NCBI RefSeq assembly: GCF_964030925.1
Contig: NZ_OZ034992.1
Location: 620,001 to 684,000, forward strand
Direction of reading: 5' to 3'
DNA length: 64,000 nucleotides
Origin: Spiroplasma_E sp902809815
GTDB lineage: Bacteria; Bacillota_I; Bacilli_A; Mycoplasmatales; VBWQ01
Part shown: positions 11,675-21,978 of the stretch, one piece after another
How the letters are laid out: each line of letters opens with the position of its first letter
Position numbering within the stretch: the stretch's first letter is position 1
Position numbers and translations under genes: made by a program
Notes under the pieces: model-generated
What the model was told of the DNA's origin: nothing
The model's input: the letters and a program-made list of their open reading frames with translations, nothing else
Database searches by the model: none

Positions 11675-12394
11675 TTATCCCTTCTTATGATCACTTATTA
11701 ATAAATTAGATTTTGACAGTTTTGCTAAAGCTGACTTTGCTGCTTCTTGCTCAGCTTTCTTTTTATTTGTTCCTACTCCTTTCCCCATTAGTATTTTATT
11801 ATCTAAATACACATGAACAATAAAATAAGTAATATTATCTTTTTTAATTTGTTCCATAGTTTTATAATTAATAGGATCTCTTTTTTCTGCCTGTACTAAT
11901 TCTTGTAATTTAGTTTTATAATCAATAATTGTTTCTAACTGATTAGTTTTAATCAATTCAAATAAGGTTAAGTCTAAGATTTTTTTCACTGCACTATTTC
12001 CTAAATCAAGATATACTGCAGCAAGAAATGATTCAAAAACATCTGATAAAATGCTTTCTCGTTGTTGCCCACCTGTATTTTTTTCACCATTTCCCAAAAA
12101 TAAATAATCTTGTAATCCTAAAGCAATTGCCACTGCTGCCAATGTTTCTTGTCTAACTGCTTTACTACGTAAACTTGTTAATTGTCCCTCATCTTTATTT
12201 GGAAATAAGTGTCAAATGTAAGTTGAAATATTTTCCCCTAAAATCGAATCACCCAAAAATTCTAATCGCTCATATGAATAATCTAAATTATGTTCGTTTG
12301 AAAAAGAACGATGAGTAAACGCTTCACGATAATTACGATTAGATTTAATTTTTTCTAAAATACTCGATTTTAAAATATGTTCAATATTAATCAT
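11675..12394 (-). CDS. rnc: Ribonuclease III
   Basis: A 239-residue double-strand-specific endoribonuclease that processes rRNA precursors. The N-terminal nuclease domain carries the signature YERLEFLGDSIL (residues about 41-52) with the catalytic acidic residues. A second acidic helix follows (DVFESFLAAVYLD), then a dsRNA-binding domain from about residue 155 (YKTKLQELVQ ... GVGTNKKKAEQEAAKSAL). One TGA (Trp) at 12212-12214. AAGGAG precedes the ATG by about 9 bases. It lies between plsX and the permease in one operon. Confidence 0.95.
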
Positions 12395-12422
12395 ATTTTT
12401 CTCCTTAATACTTATTTATAAA

Positions 12423-13451
12423 TTATAATTCTTGAATTTGTTTAGCTATTTTATTAGTAACATCTTGCTCAATAGCACGAATTAAAAGTTTTAAAGTACT
12501 ATAATAAGATTTTTTATCACTAGATCCATGTGCTTTAAAAGCAATGCCATTAATACCTATTAATTGAGCACCACCTGTATTCTTATAATCAAAAGTCTTT
12601 TTAATATTTTTAAAAATACCAATTGACATTAAACCTAAAAATTTAGTTCATAAATTTTTTTTATAACCATTTTTAATTAATGTAAATAATAATGATGCCA
12701 TGCCTTCAACTGATTTTAAAACAATATTACCTGAATAACCATCACAAATAATAATATCAACATCACCACTTAAAACATTTCGTGGTTCAATATTACCGTG
12801 AAAATTTAAAAAACTTAACTTTTCATTTTTTTGTGTTAATTGTTTTAGTTTAGCATATGTTGCTTTAGTTACTTCTGGACCTTTGCTTTCTTCAATACCA
12901 ATATTTAGTAAACCAATTTTAGGACGTGAAATATTTTGAATAGTTTGACAATAAATATGACCCATTAATGCAAAATTAATTAATTCATCAACAGTGTTTT
13001 CAATATTTGCTCCAACATCCAATAATACTACTTGTCGATCTTTTATTAAAGTAGGCATAATTGGCATGAATGCCGGACGTTTAATGCCTTTGATTTCGCC
13101 TAATAAAAAATGACAAGCACCAAGATAGGCAGCAGTTGAACCCGAAGTTAGAATCCCATCTGCTTTTTTATTTTTAACTAACTGAATAGCTTGATTCATA
13201 GAAGAATCAGTCATTCTAATACCAGCGAGTGGACCATCATTCATAGTTATTACTTGGGTTGTTGCTAGTATTGTTATTCTTGATGATAATGGCTTATTTT
13301 TTAATAAAATCTGCAAGTTTCCATTAATTTGTTTTTCATCACCAACTAAACAAACTTCAACGTTTTTGAATTCTTTAATAACTTCTAACGCTGCAGCAAT
13401 AGCGGGCAAACTACCATGGTCTGAACCCATTACATCAAAAGCAATTTTCAT
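12423..13451 (-). CDS. plsX: Phosphate acyltransferase PlsX
   Basis: Converts acyl-ACP to acyl-phosphate, the first committed step of the PlsX/PlsY phospholipid pathway on the inner membrane face. It has 342 residues, the usual length. The N-terminus MKIAFDVMGSDHGSLPAIAAA and motifs such as NDGPLAGIRMTDSSMNQAI, LTSGSTAAYLGA and LDVGANIENT are diagnostic. I start at the second ATG (13451) because AGGAGG lies 5 bases before it; an upstream ATG at 13469 would place that site inside the coding region. It is first in the operon with rnc and the permease. Confidence 0.94.
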
Positions 13452-14227
13452 AGTTCCTCCTAAAAACAAAAAATAATTTAAGAAACCTTAAATAATATTA
13501 TATTATAATTATTGATAGTTTAATTATACGTTAATTTTTTTAATTCCTTAAGATTAACAATCCAATTAATACTGCATTTATTTATTTATTTATTTTTAAA
13601 TATGAATATTTCATTATTTGCTAGTAAAAAGTTAAAAAACAATTTATCTCTAATTATTTTGATATTGATTTTCTAAATAATTGTTTTTATTTACACCAGT
13701 TTTTTTTAAAGACCAAAACCCTTTTATTTATTTTATTAATAAAAAAAACTTTAAAAGCAAAAAACTAATATAAATATAAAAATATCTTATCATAATTTTA
13801 CTAAAATCAAAAATAATCAAAGAATTAAAAAAAAGATTAAAACATTTAATAGTGTTTATTTTTATTTATAAAATAAACACTATTAATTTGATTATTATTC
13901 ATAAAAATAAAAATAAAGTTAATTAAAAATAATTTTTATTGTATTTTATTTTAAAAACTTTAGAATTTAGTTACTTCTTATTATATATCTAAGAAGGTAT
14001 TGGAAAAAAATTAATAACACAACTAAAAACTTTACTTATAAACAGTAATTTTTTGGATATGATTTTAAAATACTTATAAATTGTTATAGTAAAACTAATT
14101 CAAAAAAATTAATACTACTGCTTTTGAGGATCTTGTAATATGATCCTTTTTAAAATATATAACTACTGTTATTAATAACAAATTAATATATATTAAATAA
14201 AACTTTTATAATTAAAAAGGATTAAAA
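13452..14227. other. Gene-free AT-rich stretch with one long perfect hairpin
   Basis: About 775 bases with no credible gene on either strand. The only clear structure is a 17-base perfect inverted repeat, TTAATAGTGTTTATTTT at 13846-13862 with its complement at 13870-13886, separated by 7 bases. It could be an intrinsic terminator or a transcript-stabilising hairpin. AAAAAGG at about 14216 is the weak ribosome site of the next gene. Confidence 0.6.
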
Positions 14228-15554
14228 ATGAGAAATTTAAAAAAAATAAAATTAACAAAAAATAACAATCGCTTTGGTGGAAAAACAAAGAAATGAAAAA
14301 ATAATAAAGGAGAATGAGAATATAAAACTGAAATTAGAAATAAATCTAATGAACTTGATTCACTTATTTATGAATCCTATATGACAATTTATGACAAAAA
14401 CAAAAATGATTTTAAATATTGAACTAAAAGAACTGCCTTTCCAAATAGTCAAATTATTTTTGAAATATTTTTAATTAAAAATAATAAATTATATAAACAC
14501 GTTAAAAAATATGAAAACATTGACAAATTATCAAATGACCTAAAGAATATTAAACTTTTAGATTCCTCTCCTATCAAAGTTAAAGGAGGCGAAAAATCAA
14601 ATCTAAAATATTATTATTATTTAGAAAACGTTACTATAAATTCTATTAATAATATAGATATGTTTATAAAAAATATTACCTCATTTAATCAAGAATTAAA
14701 TATTAATATTAATTATGATAATTTATTAAAGTTATATCAGTATTTAACATATATGCAAAAACTTATTGATAATCCTACTTCATCTAGCAATATTTCAATA
14801 AGTGCCAAAATTAAAAAAACATTACCTAATTTATTGTTAGGATTACTACTAGTTTATATTGCATTTACTGGAAAAAATGCACAAAGAATAATTTCTACAT
14901 ATATTTTTGATGAGCAAGAATATACATCAGAAGATTATCTTTATGGAATATTTCAAAATAAAAAAAACTATTTCACAACATTCATTGATACTATTTTAAC
15001 GACATTTTTTACCTCAGCAATTGCTGATTGATCAAGAAATACAATTTTAAATATAATCCAAACTCAAAAAAGTAATCCAATAAATGATTTTAAAATTAAA
15101 AAAATTCCTATTGAACCATTTAAAAAATATAAGCATGAATTTTTAACCCTTTTATATGAAGAAAATGAAGTAAAATTACAAAATAATATGACACGAATAA
15201 AACATATTAATAATTTAATAAAAAAACTTAATAATCTTCCAAAACCTACAGATTTTGAATATCATCCAAATTTTAAAAAAGAAGTTGAAAAAATTAGTGA
15301 CTTTAATTGTTTAAAGAAGCCTATTGATAATACTATAATAAAAGAACTAACATCTTCGGCAAACAAAGTGATTGATAATTTAAATAAATTAAAAAAATCA
15401 AATTTAGATACTTTAGAATGAAAAGAAAGAATAAATTATTCATTATTTGATTTATTTTTAGAATCAGTAACATGACTAATGGCACATTCTATAATGACAG
15501 GTGCAATAGCAAATGCTATACAAGAAAACTTTAAAATAAGTGATTGAATGCCAC

Positions 15555-16674
15555 TTAGCCCTTTTTACTAGACCATTAATTTAAAAAACCTGAATGTATT
15601 CTAAAAACAATTGTGTTATATAATTAACACTAATTTTAACCTGAAAGGATTTTTATTAATGGATAAAATTAAACAAATAGCATTAGTAATTAACAAATTA
15701 AATATCAAAGAAAAAATTAAAATTATTGATGATTGTAAAAATCAATATTCAATTAGAAACCTATGTCAATATCTTCAATTAAACAGATCAACATATTACT
15801 TTTTAAAAAATAAACAAAAACCTATTAAAAAAGAAGAAAATCATATTATTAAATGCAATCATAAATATCAAAAAATATGCCAACTTTTAATCGAATTTCA
15901 TTCTACAAGAAAAGGCAGAATTTATGGATATTTAAGAATTTTTTCAGCTTTTAAAGAGTGATTAAAACAAGAAAAAAATATCATTTTAAATATAGAATTA
16001 TCAATAAAACAAATGCGAAAAATTATGAAAGAACACAATATTCAAGGATTAAAACAAACTAAAAATAACTATCCTAAAAACAAAAAAAATCCAAATAAGT
16101 GAATACCTACAATGGATAAAGTAAACAAAGATTATAAAAGTACAACCTCTTCAAATCAAATTTGATCAATGGACACTAAACAAATAAATACTAAAGAAGG
16201 ATGATTATATCTTTTTGTAATTATTGATTTTTATTCAAATAATGTTGTTAGTTATAATATTGCTCCTAATAAATCATATCAGGATTTAATTCTTCCTGCT
16301 CTTGAAAAAATCAACAAACAATTTTCTTGAAATCAAGTAAAAAATGTTATTTTACATTCAGATAACGCCAACGAATTTTATTGTCAGGATATCACAAAAT
16401 GAGCAGAGGATAAACAAATAATTTTAAGCAAAAAACAACCTTATGATATTGGTGGTAATGTATTATCTGAAAACTGATTTTCTCATTTATCTCAAGAATG
16501 ACTACCTAAAGGATCAAATCAATATTTATCCATCAATGAAGCTATAAATGATGTAAATCAATATGTTATGTTTTATAATTATGAAAGAATACATTCTAAA
16601 TTTCTAAAACCACCAATTTTACAAATTAAAATTTAGAATTTTATATCAAAAATGGTCCAGTAATTAAGGGCCAA
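15555..16674 (+). mobile_element. IS3-family element, copy 1 (complete, 1,120 bp)
   Basis: The terminal inverted repeats are imperfect: TTAGCCCTTTTTACTAGACC at the left and TTGGCCCTTAATTACTGGACC (inward from the right). It is flanked by CCAC direct repeats (15551-15554 and 16675-16678), taken as a 4-bp target duplication. It encodes one intact transposase. The same 1,120-bp element recurs at 21979-23098 and 33746-34865, and truncated at 28892-29852. Confidence 0.9.
15659..16636 (+). CDS. IS3-family transposase (copy 1)
   Basis: A 325-residue DDE transposase. It has an N-terminal helix-turn-helix (NQYSIRNLCQYLQLNRSTYY), an HTH_21-like segment (HSTRKGRIYGYLRI), then an RNase H-fold core. Acidic residues lie in WSMDTKQI, LHSDNANEF and LSENWFSHL, which I take as the DDE triad. 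TGA is read as Trp at many sites. I choose ATG 15659, preceded by GAAAGG, over a TTG 48 bases upstream. Unlike typical IS3 elements there is no separate overlapping orfA; the whole protein is one frame. Confidence 0.9.
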
Positions 16675-17461
16675 CCACCAATTAAATATTTTACTAAACC
16701 AAATATTATATTAGCAAATTCAATCACTTATTTTTCTATACGACCAGTTAATTCCATATTTAAATGAGGATTAGAAACATTAAAAATTAAAACTAATATT
16801 TGTCCTCAAAAAATTTCAAACTGAATTACAAAACAATCAAATTATGGAAAATTTTCAATGGCAATTTTTTTATTTTTTTTTCAATGCTGTTTTTACTAAT
16901 ATTACTAAAACAACAACAACACTACTTACTAAATATGAAGTTACAAAATCTCATGACCTACTTGAATTAAAATTGAAAAAATGAGAAACATGATTATTTT
17001 TTTTCTTAGCAACAGGTTCTCAAATGATTTCTCTTTCTATTTCAAATTTTTATAAAATTTTTAATTTTGAAACTTTAATAAAAAAAAATTAGATATTTTC
17101 ATAAACCAAACATAAGTTTACTAGAAGAAAAATTAATAGAACTAGAAAACAATAGTAATATTCCAATTTTTAATAAATCAGAAGTAATAAAAATACAAGA
17201 CAGCATAAATGAAATAAATAAGACTTATAAAGTAATATATTCAAATACAAAAAAAATTGATCCAAAGTTAATAAATAGCACTGATTATGATTCAGATCAA
17301 TTTCCATTATTAAACAAAAAAATGATTTTATTTGCTTAATTTATAATATAACTTAAAAATATATTTTTTTTTAAAAAATATTTATACTAATTTATGGATA
17401 TTTTTAAAAAAAAGAAAAAAATAATCCAAAGTTTAACATTAGAAAAGAGGAACTTTTTATT

Positions 17462-17644
17462 ATGGATAAAGATAAGGAAATTGAAAAGTTAAGAAAACAA
17501 GATGCAGAAAATAAAAAACAATTTGAAGAAGAAAGGTTAAAAAAAAGAATTGAAGAAGCTGAAAAAGAAAGAAAAAGAATTGCAGAAGAAAAAAACAATA
17601 TAAAAAAGATAAAAATTTATAGACATAATACATTTTTATTATAG
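17462..17644 (+). CDS. Small coiled-coil protein, unknown function
   Basis: The 60-residue product is dominated by Glu, Lys and Arg in heptad order (residues 1-50) and ends in a short hydrophobic tail (TFLL). AGAGGA lies about 10 bases upstream of the ATG. It may be a remnant of a longer coiled-coil protein of the type seen at 3404-4278, but no continuing frame is visible downstream. Confidence 0.5.
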   Translation: MDKDKEIEKLRKQDAENKKQFEEERLKKRIEEAEKERKRIAEEKNNIKKIKIYRHNTFLL

Positions 17645-17720
17645 TTACAATATAAAAAATATTTTTTTATAAAATTAATATATTATTAAAATTAAAAAAA
17701 ATATTAAGTATAATAAATTT

Positions 17721-18146
17721 ATGAAATATTTAGGCATTGATTTAGGTAGTAAAACATTAGGGCTTGCTCGTGGTGAAGGAAAAATTGCTTTTTCTTGAAA
17801 AACTATTCGTTTCCCAGAGCATGATTTTAATAATGCTATTATCCAACTCCAAAATGCTATTAAAGAATATGATGCTGACATTCTTGTTTTTGGTTACCCT
17901 TTAAACATGGATAGCACAGTCGGCCCCAGCGCAAAAATTGTTTTAAATTTTATTGATAAATTTAAATTAACACAAAATAATGATAAACTAAATATTGTTT
18001 TACAAGATGAAAGAAGAACTACCTATTCTTCGCAGCAAATATTAATTAAATCTAATGTTTCTTCAAATAAAAGAAAACAAGTTAAAGATCAATTGGCTGC
18101 TGCTATTATTTTACAATCATACTTTGATAAAATAACTCAATCTTAA
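17721..18146 (+). CDS. ruvX: RuvX/YqgF family nuclease (putative Holliday junction resolvase, rRNA processing)
   Basis: A 141-residue RNase H-fold protein. KYLGIDLGSKTLGLA (residues 2-16) carries the first catalytic Asp, GYPLNMDSTVGPSA the conserved glycine-rich loop, and LQDERRTTYSSQ the second acidic pair. Family members mature 16S rRNA 5' ends and/or cut branched DNA. One TGA Trp occurs at residue 26. No clear Shine-Dalgarno is visible; the ATG is fixed by the conserved N-terminus. It sits 16 bases before udk. Confidence 0.9.
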
Positions 18147-18162
18147 ATTTTAGGAGATAAAT

Positions 18163-18783
18163 GTGAAATATAAAAAAATTAATTTAATCGCTATCGCTGG
18201 CGGCAGTGCTTCAGGAAAAACAACAGTAGCAGAAAAAATTGCTGAAGCTTGTAATAAAAAAAATGTCATTTTTGTACAAATGGATAATTATTATCATGAC
18301 CTTAGTAACTTAAAAGTTGAAGAAAGAAAAAAAACTAATTTTGATCATCCTAATGCTATTGATATGAAATTATTAATTCATGATTTAGAACAATTATTAC
18401 TTGGCAATGCTATTGAAGAGCCTATTTATGATTTTAAAATCAATAGTCGCAGTAAAAACACTGAGATTATTGGTCCGGGTGATGTTATCATTCTGGATGG
18501 TATTTTTGCTTTAGAAAATCCTATTATTCGTGAATTATCTACTATTAAAATTTTTGTTGATACTGATAGTGATACTAGACTACTAAGAAGAATTAAACGA
18601 GATGTTAGTTTTAGAAATCGTACTCTTGACAGTGTTTTACAACAATATGCATTAACTGTTAAACCTATGCATGATGCTTTTGTTGAACCAACTAAACGTT
18701 ATGCTGACATTATTATTCCTTTTGATTTTCATAATACTGTAGCTATTGATATTATTGCTACTAAAATTAAAGCAATTATTTAA
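18163..18783 (+). CDS. udk: Uridine kinase
   Basis: Phosphorylates uridine and cytidine in pyrimidine salvage. It has 206 residues. The P-loop is GGSASGKTTVA (residues about 10-20), followed by QMDNYYHDLS, NFDHPNAID and DVIILDGIFAL, all typical of uridine kinases. The start is GTG at 18163, with AGGAGA 6 bases upstream; an overlapping ATG at 18161 is out of frame. It is the last gene of a ruvX-udk unit closed by two hairpins. Confidence 0.94.
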   Translation: MKYKKINLIAIAGGSASGKTTVAEKIAEACNKKNVIFVQMDNYYHDLSNLKVEERKKTNFDHPNAIDMKLLIHDLEQLLLGNAIEEPIYDFKINSRSKNTEIIGPGDVIILDGIFALENPIIRELSTIKIFVDTDSDTRLLRRIKRDVSFRNRTLDSVLQQYALTVKPMHDAFVEPTKRYADIIIPFDFHNTVAIDIIATKIKAII

Positions 18784-18793
18784 TAATTGCTTT
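18769..18793 (+). terminator. Hairpin overlapping the udk stop codon
   Basis: AAAGCAATTAT (18769-18779) pairs with ATAATTGCTTT (18783-18793) across a 3-base loop that holds part of the TAA; T-rich sequence follows. Confidence 0.55.
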
Positions 18794-18820
18794 AAGTTTT
18801 AATTTTTAAAATAACAATAA

Positions 18821-18845
18821 AATGCATCTTAAAGATGCATTTTTA
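18821..18845 (+). terminator. Intrinsic terminator after udk
   Basis: AATGCATC (18821-18828) pairs with GATGCATT (18834-18841), then a T-run. It could also serve the convergent gene ending at 18882. Confidence 0.75.
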
Positions 18846-18881
18846 AATTGTTTTTTATTGTTTTTTAAGTTAACAAGAAGA

Positions 18882-19820
18882 TTATCAACTTAAATAATCA
18901 ATTTTATTTTCATTTAAAAGAGATAAAATATTAAATTTCTGTATTTGCATTATTTGCTCATAAACACTATTTTTTATTTCATATTTTTTTTCTATACTAT
19001 CAATATTTAAAACTTCAATTACTGTATTTCCATTTTCATGTGTTACTAAACCAAGTTCATTATTTAAATTAAATAATGTTTGAACATTAATTGATAAATC
19101 TAATACATAATTTACTTTATTACTATCTAAATCACTATAATATAATTTTGCTTTTTTACTTGCTAAATTTAAACTATAAAAATATATTTTACTATTTATT
19201 TCTGTTATTAACATTGTATCGTTAATGTTAAAAAAATCATCTCCAATTATTGGTTTGGCTTCAGATTGACCTTTTTTTATAATTAACACACTATAACTTA
19301 TAGGTTTATTTATAGATTTATAAATAGCAAGATAAATGTTTTCGTTTTTATCAATAAATATAGAATTAACCATTAGATTGTTTGGTAAATTTATTTTTTC
19401 AGCAATTTCAGTATTAATATTATATTTATAAAAACCATCAAAAGTTGTTACATAAATATTATTTTTTAAATAAGTAATATCAGTTACCATACCCGAAACT
19501 AATGGCATAGTTTTAAATTTATTTTTATTATTAAGAATTATTACTCCACCAGCAGAAGTTAAATAAATATTACCTTTAATATCAATTATCATGTGAAAAG
19601 AACCTACTTTGAATTCTTTATTTTCTCAATAAATTTCATTATCTCTGGTACTTATATTATATTTTCAAATTTTTTGTCCAAGTATATGAAGATCAGAACT
19701 ATCAAAAGTTGTATAATACAAATTACCATTGTCATCCTGTGTTTGTTTTACATTTTTTGTTGATATTATATTTTTATAATTAAAGTTAGTATCTTGATAA
19801 TTATCATATATTTTTTTCAT
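18882..19820 (-). CDS. Propeller-like repeat protein, unknown function, cut off from its ribosome site
   Basis: The 312-residue product has no signal peptide. Repeated segments such as DIKGNIYLTSAGGVIILNN, YLKNNIYVTTFDGFYKYN and DKNENIYLAIYK resemble the strands of seven-bladed beta-propellers (two-component-regulator or streptogramin-lyase type; inference). TGA is read as Trp at three sites. An IS5-like copy (19822-20979) sits directly before the ATG. Removing it with one AAT duplicate restores AAGGGGATAATATAATG, so the ATG is the native start, now separated from its Shine-Dalgarno. The coding part is intact but translation is probably impaired. Confidence 0.65.
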
Positions 19821-19821
19821 T

Positions 19822-20979
19822 GGACATATTCCGTAATTAAATTTAATTAATTGTCAATAAAATTGTTTTAAAACTATTTAGTGTTATTGAATATAGAAAT
19901 AAATATTTTTTGAAAAAATAGTTTAAAAAATGAGTTTACATTTTAAACAAAAAATTGTTAATAATATTTTTATATTAACTCGATAAAAATTTAAATTTTA
20001 AAAAAATATTTTTAATATTTTTTTTATTTTAATGGTTTTATTTTATTAAAAATTTCACAAAGTAAGTTAAATCTTAAGTACATAAGTCTAAATTTAGATT
20101 TTCTACATTTATTTACTAAAATTTTGAATCTTTTCAATCAAGCAAAGACATGTTCAACTTTAATTCTAATTTTAGATACAATCTTATTGTATTTTCTTTC
20201 TTGTTTAGTTAATTTTTTATTTTTAGTTCTTTTAATTGGTATTATTATATTTTTATAAATATTTTGTATACCTTGATATCCTAAATCACCAATAATTATT
20301 GTTTTTTCTGAAAATTCAAGATTTGAATTTTTTAATATTTGAAAATCATGCACTTTACCATTATCAGCAAAAATATCAACAATTTTTTTATTAAAAAAAT
20401 CATATACAATTTGAAATTTTATAGAATACATTCAACTTTTACCAGAAAAATATTCTAACTGTAGTTTTTTTTAGTTGGTCTTTCAATTTCAATCTCAGTT
20501 GAATCAATTAAATAAAATTGAAATTCATTTGAATTTTCTTGTTTTTTATCAATTTTTAATTTATATCTTTCTTTTAAAAATTGGTAATCTTTGTGGTTAC
20601 TAAGTTTATTTTCTACTCAAGTAATATTTCGAAAACAACTTGATGGGCTCATTTTAGATTTAATACTCATTTGAAAAAAAGTATAATATTCTTTTCAGTA
20701 TAATAAAGTCATCATTAATCTTTCTTCTACTGAAAGTTTATTTTTTCGACCTTTATTTTTTTCTAATTTTTCTATTTCAATTAATTTTTCTAACATTTCA
20801 TTAAAATGAAAACGTTTTATACCAAAATATCTGTAAAATTCTTCATTTTTTAATTTTTTTAAATTTTCAAAAATCATTTTTATCAACACTTTTCTAAATT
20901 TATTGTTAATAACAAAATTATAAAATAAATTTTAAAATTATTAATTGACTTTTAAAAAATTTAATTACGGAATATGTCT
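19822..20979 (-). mobile_element. IS5-like element, copy 1 (1,158 bp)
   Basis: Inverted repeats GACATATTCCGTAATTAAATT lie at both ends, with an extra outer base. The flanking 3-bp direct repeats are ATT (19819-19821 and 20980-20982). It contains orfA and orfB in different frames, joined by a run of eight A. Other copies lie at 25553, 47156, 50494 and 53364, with fragments at 21602 and 48312. Confidence 0.9.
20024..20877 (-). CDS. IS5-like transposase orfAB (copy 1), frameshift-joined
   Basis: orfA (20455-20877, 140 residues) has an N-terminal HTH_Tnp_4-like part (NKLSVEERLMMTLLYW) and reaches the first catalytic Asp (LIDSTEIEIERP). orfB, in the -1 frame, has IIIGDLGYQGIQ with the second Asp and IKVEHVFAWLKRF with the Glu, ending at 20024. 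The A8 run at 20465-20472 allows a -1 slip that would fuse the two. This copy has no other disrupting indel, so it could be active. TGA is read as Trp. Confidence 0.8.
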
Positions 20980-20982
20980 ATT

Positions 20983-21388
20983 ATATTATCCCCTTCATTT
21001 CTTTTTTTAAAATAGTTATTTTTATTATTTCTTCTTTTAAGTACATATCGATAATTCTAGTAACTAAAATCGATAAACAATATCACATGCTTACTAGAAC
21101 TTACTATAAAAGAAAAATAATTAGTAGTTTTTTCATTTTTTATTATCCATTATATTTTTATATTTCACATTATTTAAGTTAAACCTTGTTTACTTTAAAA
21201 ATTAAAGTATCAGTCAAAAAATTCTATAAATTTTATAAAATAATTATATTTATTTTCTATAAGTCAAATTTTAATAAAAATACAAATATAAATAATCAAT
21301 AATAGTCATCAATATTTCTTCAATCAATTGTTGTGATTTGACATTAAGGTAGCAAAAATGATAAAACAACACGTTGGAGTGGTGAAAT
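20983..21388. other. Intergenic stretch without visible gene
   Basis: About 400 AT-rich bases. They hold the displaced Shine-Dalgarno (AAGGGG on the minus strand, just right of the IS copy) of the propeller gene and, at the right end, GGAGTGG before the next start. I see no RNA gene or strong hairpin. Confidence 0.5.
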
Positions 21389-21616
21389 ATGAAAAGAAAA
21401 CTAAATTATAAAAAAATATTAATTGCAACTGGTGTATTAGTTGTCGTTGCAGCAACAACAACAATAGCTGTTGTCGCTACAAAAAGCACAAAATCAGAAG
21501 CAAAAAAAGAATTAAGTTCTATCATTACTAAGTTAGAAGTTGATGGTAACAAATTTAATACCGAAGAAACAGTTCTTAATGAAATTATTCGTTTAAATGA
21601 AAGACATATTCCGTAA
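21389..21616 (+). pseudogene. 5' part of a split membrane-anchored surface-type protein gene
   Basis: MKRKLNYKKI followed by a 20-residue hydrophobic segment is a signal anchor or signal peptide without lipobox. Then comes a Spiroplasma-type repeat module (KKELSSIITKLEVDGNKFN...). The native frame ends at GAA 21599-21601 where IS5-like sequence begins; the last residues (RHIP) and the stop come from the IS end. The missing 3' part is at 26720-27283: joining across one GAA restores one reading frame in the middle of the module. GGAGTGG lies 8 bases before the ATG. Confidence 0.72.
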
Positions 21617-21973
21617 TTAAATTTTTTAAAAGTCAATTAATAATTTTAAAATTTATTTTATAATTTTGTTATTAACAATAAATTTAGAAAAGTGTTGATA
21701 AAAATGATTTTTGAAAATTTAAAAAAATTAAAAAATGAAGAATTTTACAGATATTTTGGTATAAAACGTTTTCATTTTAATGAAATGTTAGAAAAATTAA
21801 TTGAAATAGAAAAATTAGAAAAAAATAAAGGTCGAAAAAATAAACTTTCAGTAGAAGAAAGATTAATGATGACTTTATTATACTGAAAAGAATATTATAC
21901 TTTTTTTCAAATGAGTATTAAATCTAAAATGAGTCCATCAAGTTGTTTTCGAAATATTACTTGAGTAGAAAAT
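21602..21973 (+). mobile_element. IS5-like element, 5' fragment
   Basis: The first about 372 bases of the element, including the terminal repeat and the orfA start (ATG 21704), run to GTAGAAAAT and then break off next to an IS3 copy. The rest of the element is absent on the far side of that IS3 copy, so the fragment was truncated before or during the IS3 event. Confidence 0.85.
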
Positions 21974-21978
21974 GGTGG

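Larger units (their letters stand above)
14228..17339 (+). pseudogene. Unknown membrane protein gene, split by an IS3 element and frameshifts
   Basis: The 5' part (14228-15554) is an open frame with several TGA Trp codons. It is Asn/Lys-rich, with a hydrophobic segment near residues 205-220 (LLLGLLLVYIAFTG) and others near 250-275 and 420-435. At codon about 443 it runs into an IS3 copy. Removing the IS and one CCAC duplicate continues the frame (IKYFTKPNIIL ...) after 16679. Two later one-base shifts, in a T-run near 16878 and an A-run near 17085, must be corrected to reach the stop at 17337-17339. The family is not recognised. The current product would end at TAG 15569-15571 inside the IS. 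Confidence 0.65.

Noticed and set aside
17404..17598. Minus-strand open frame of Phe/Ser/Leu
   Set aside because: Antisense shadow of the Lys/Glu-rich small gene at 17462.
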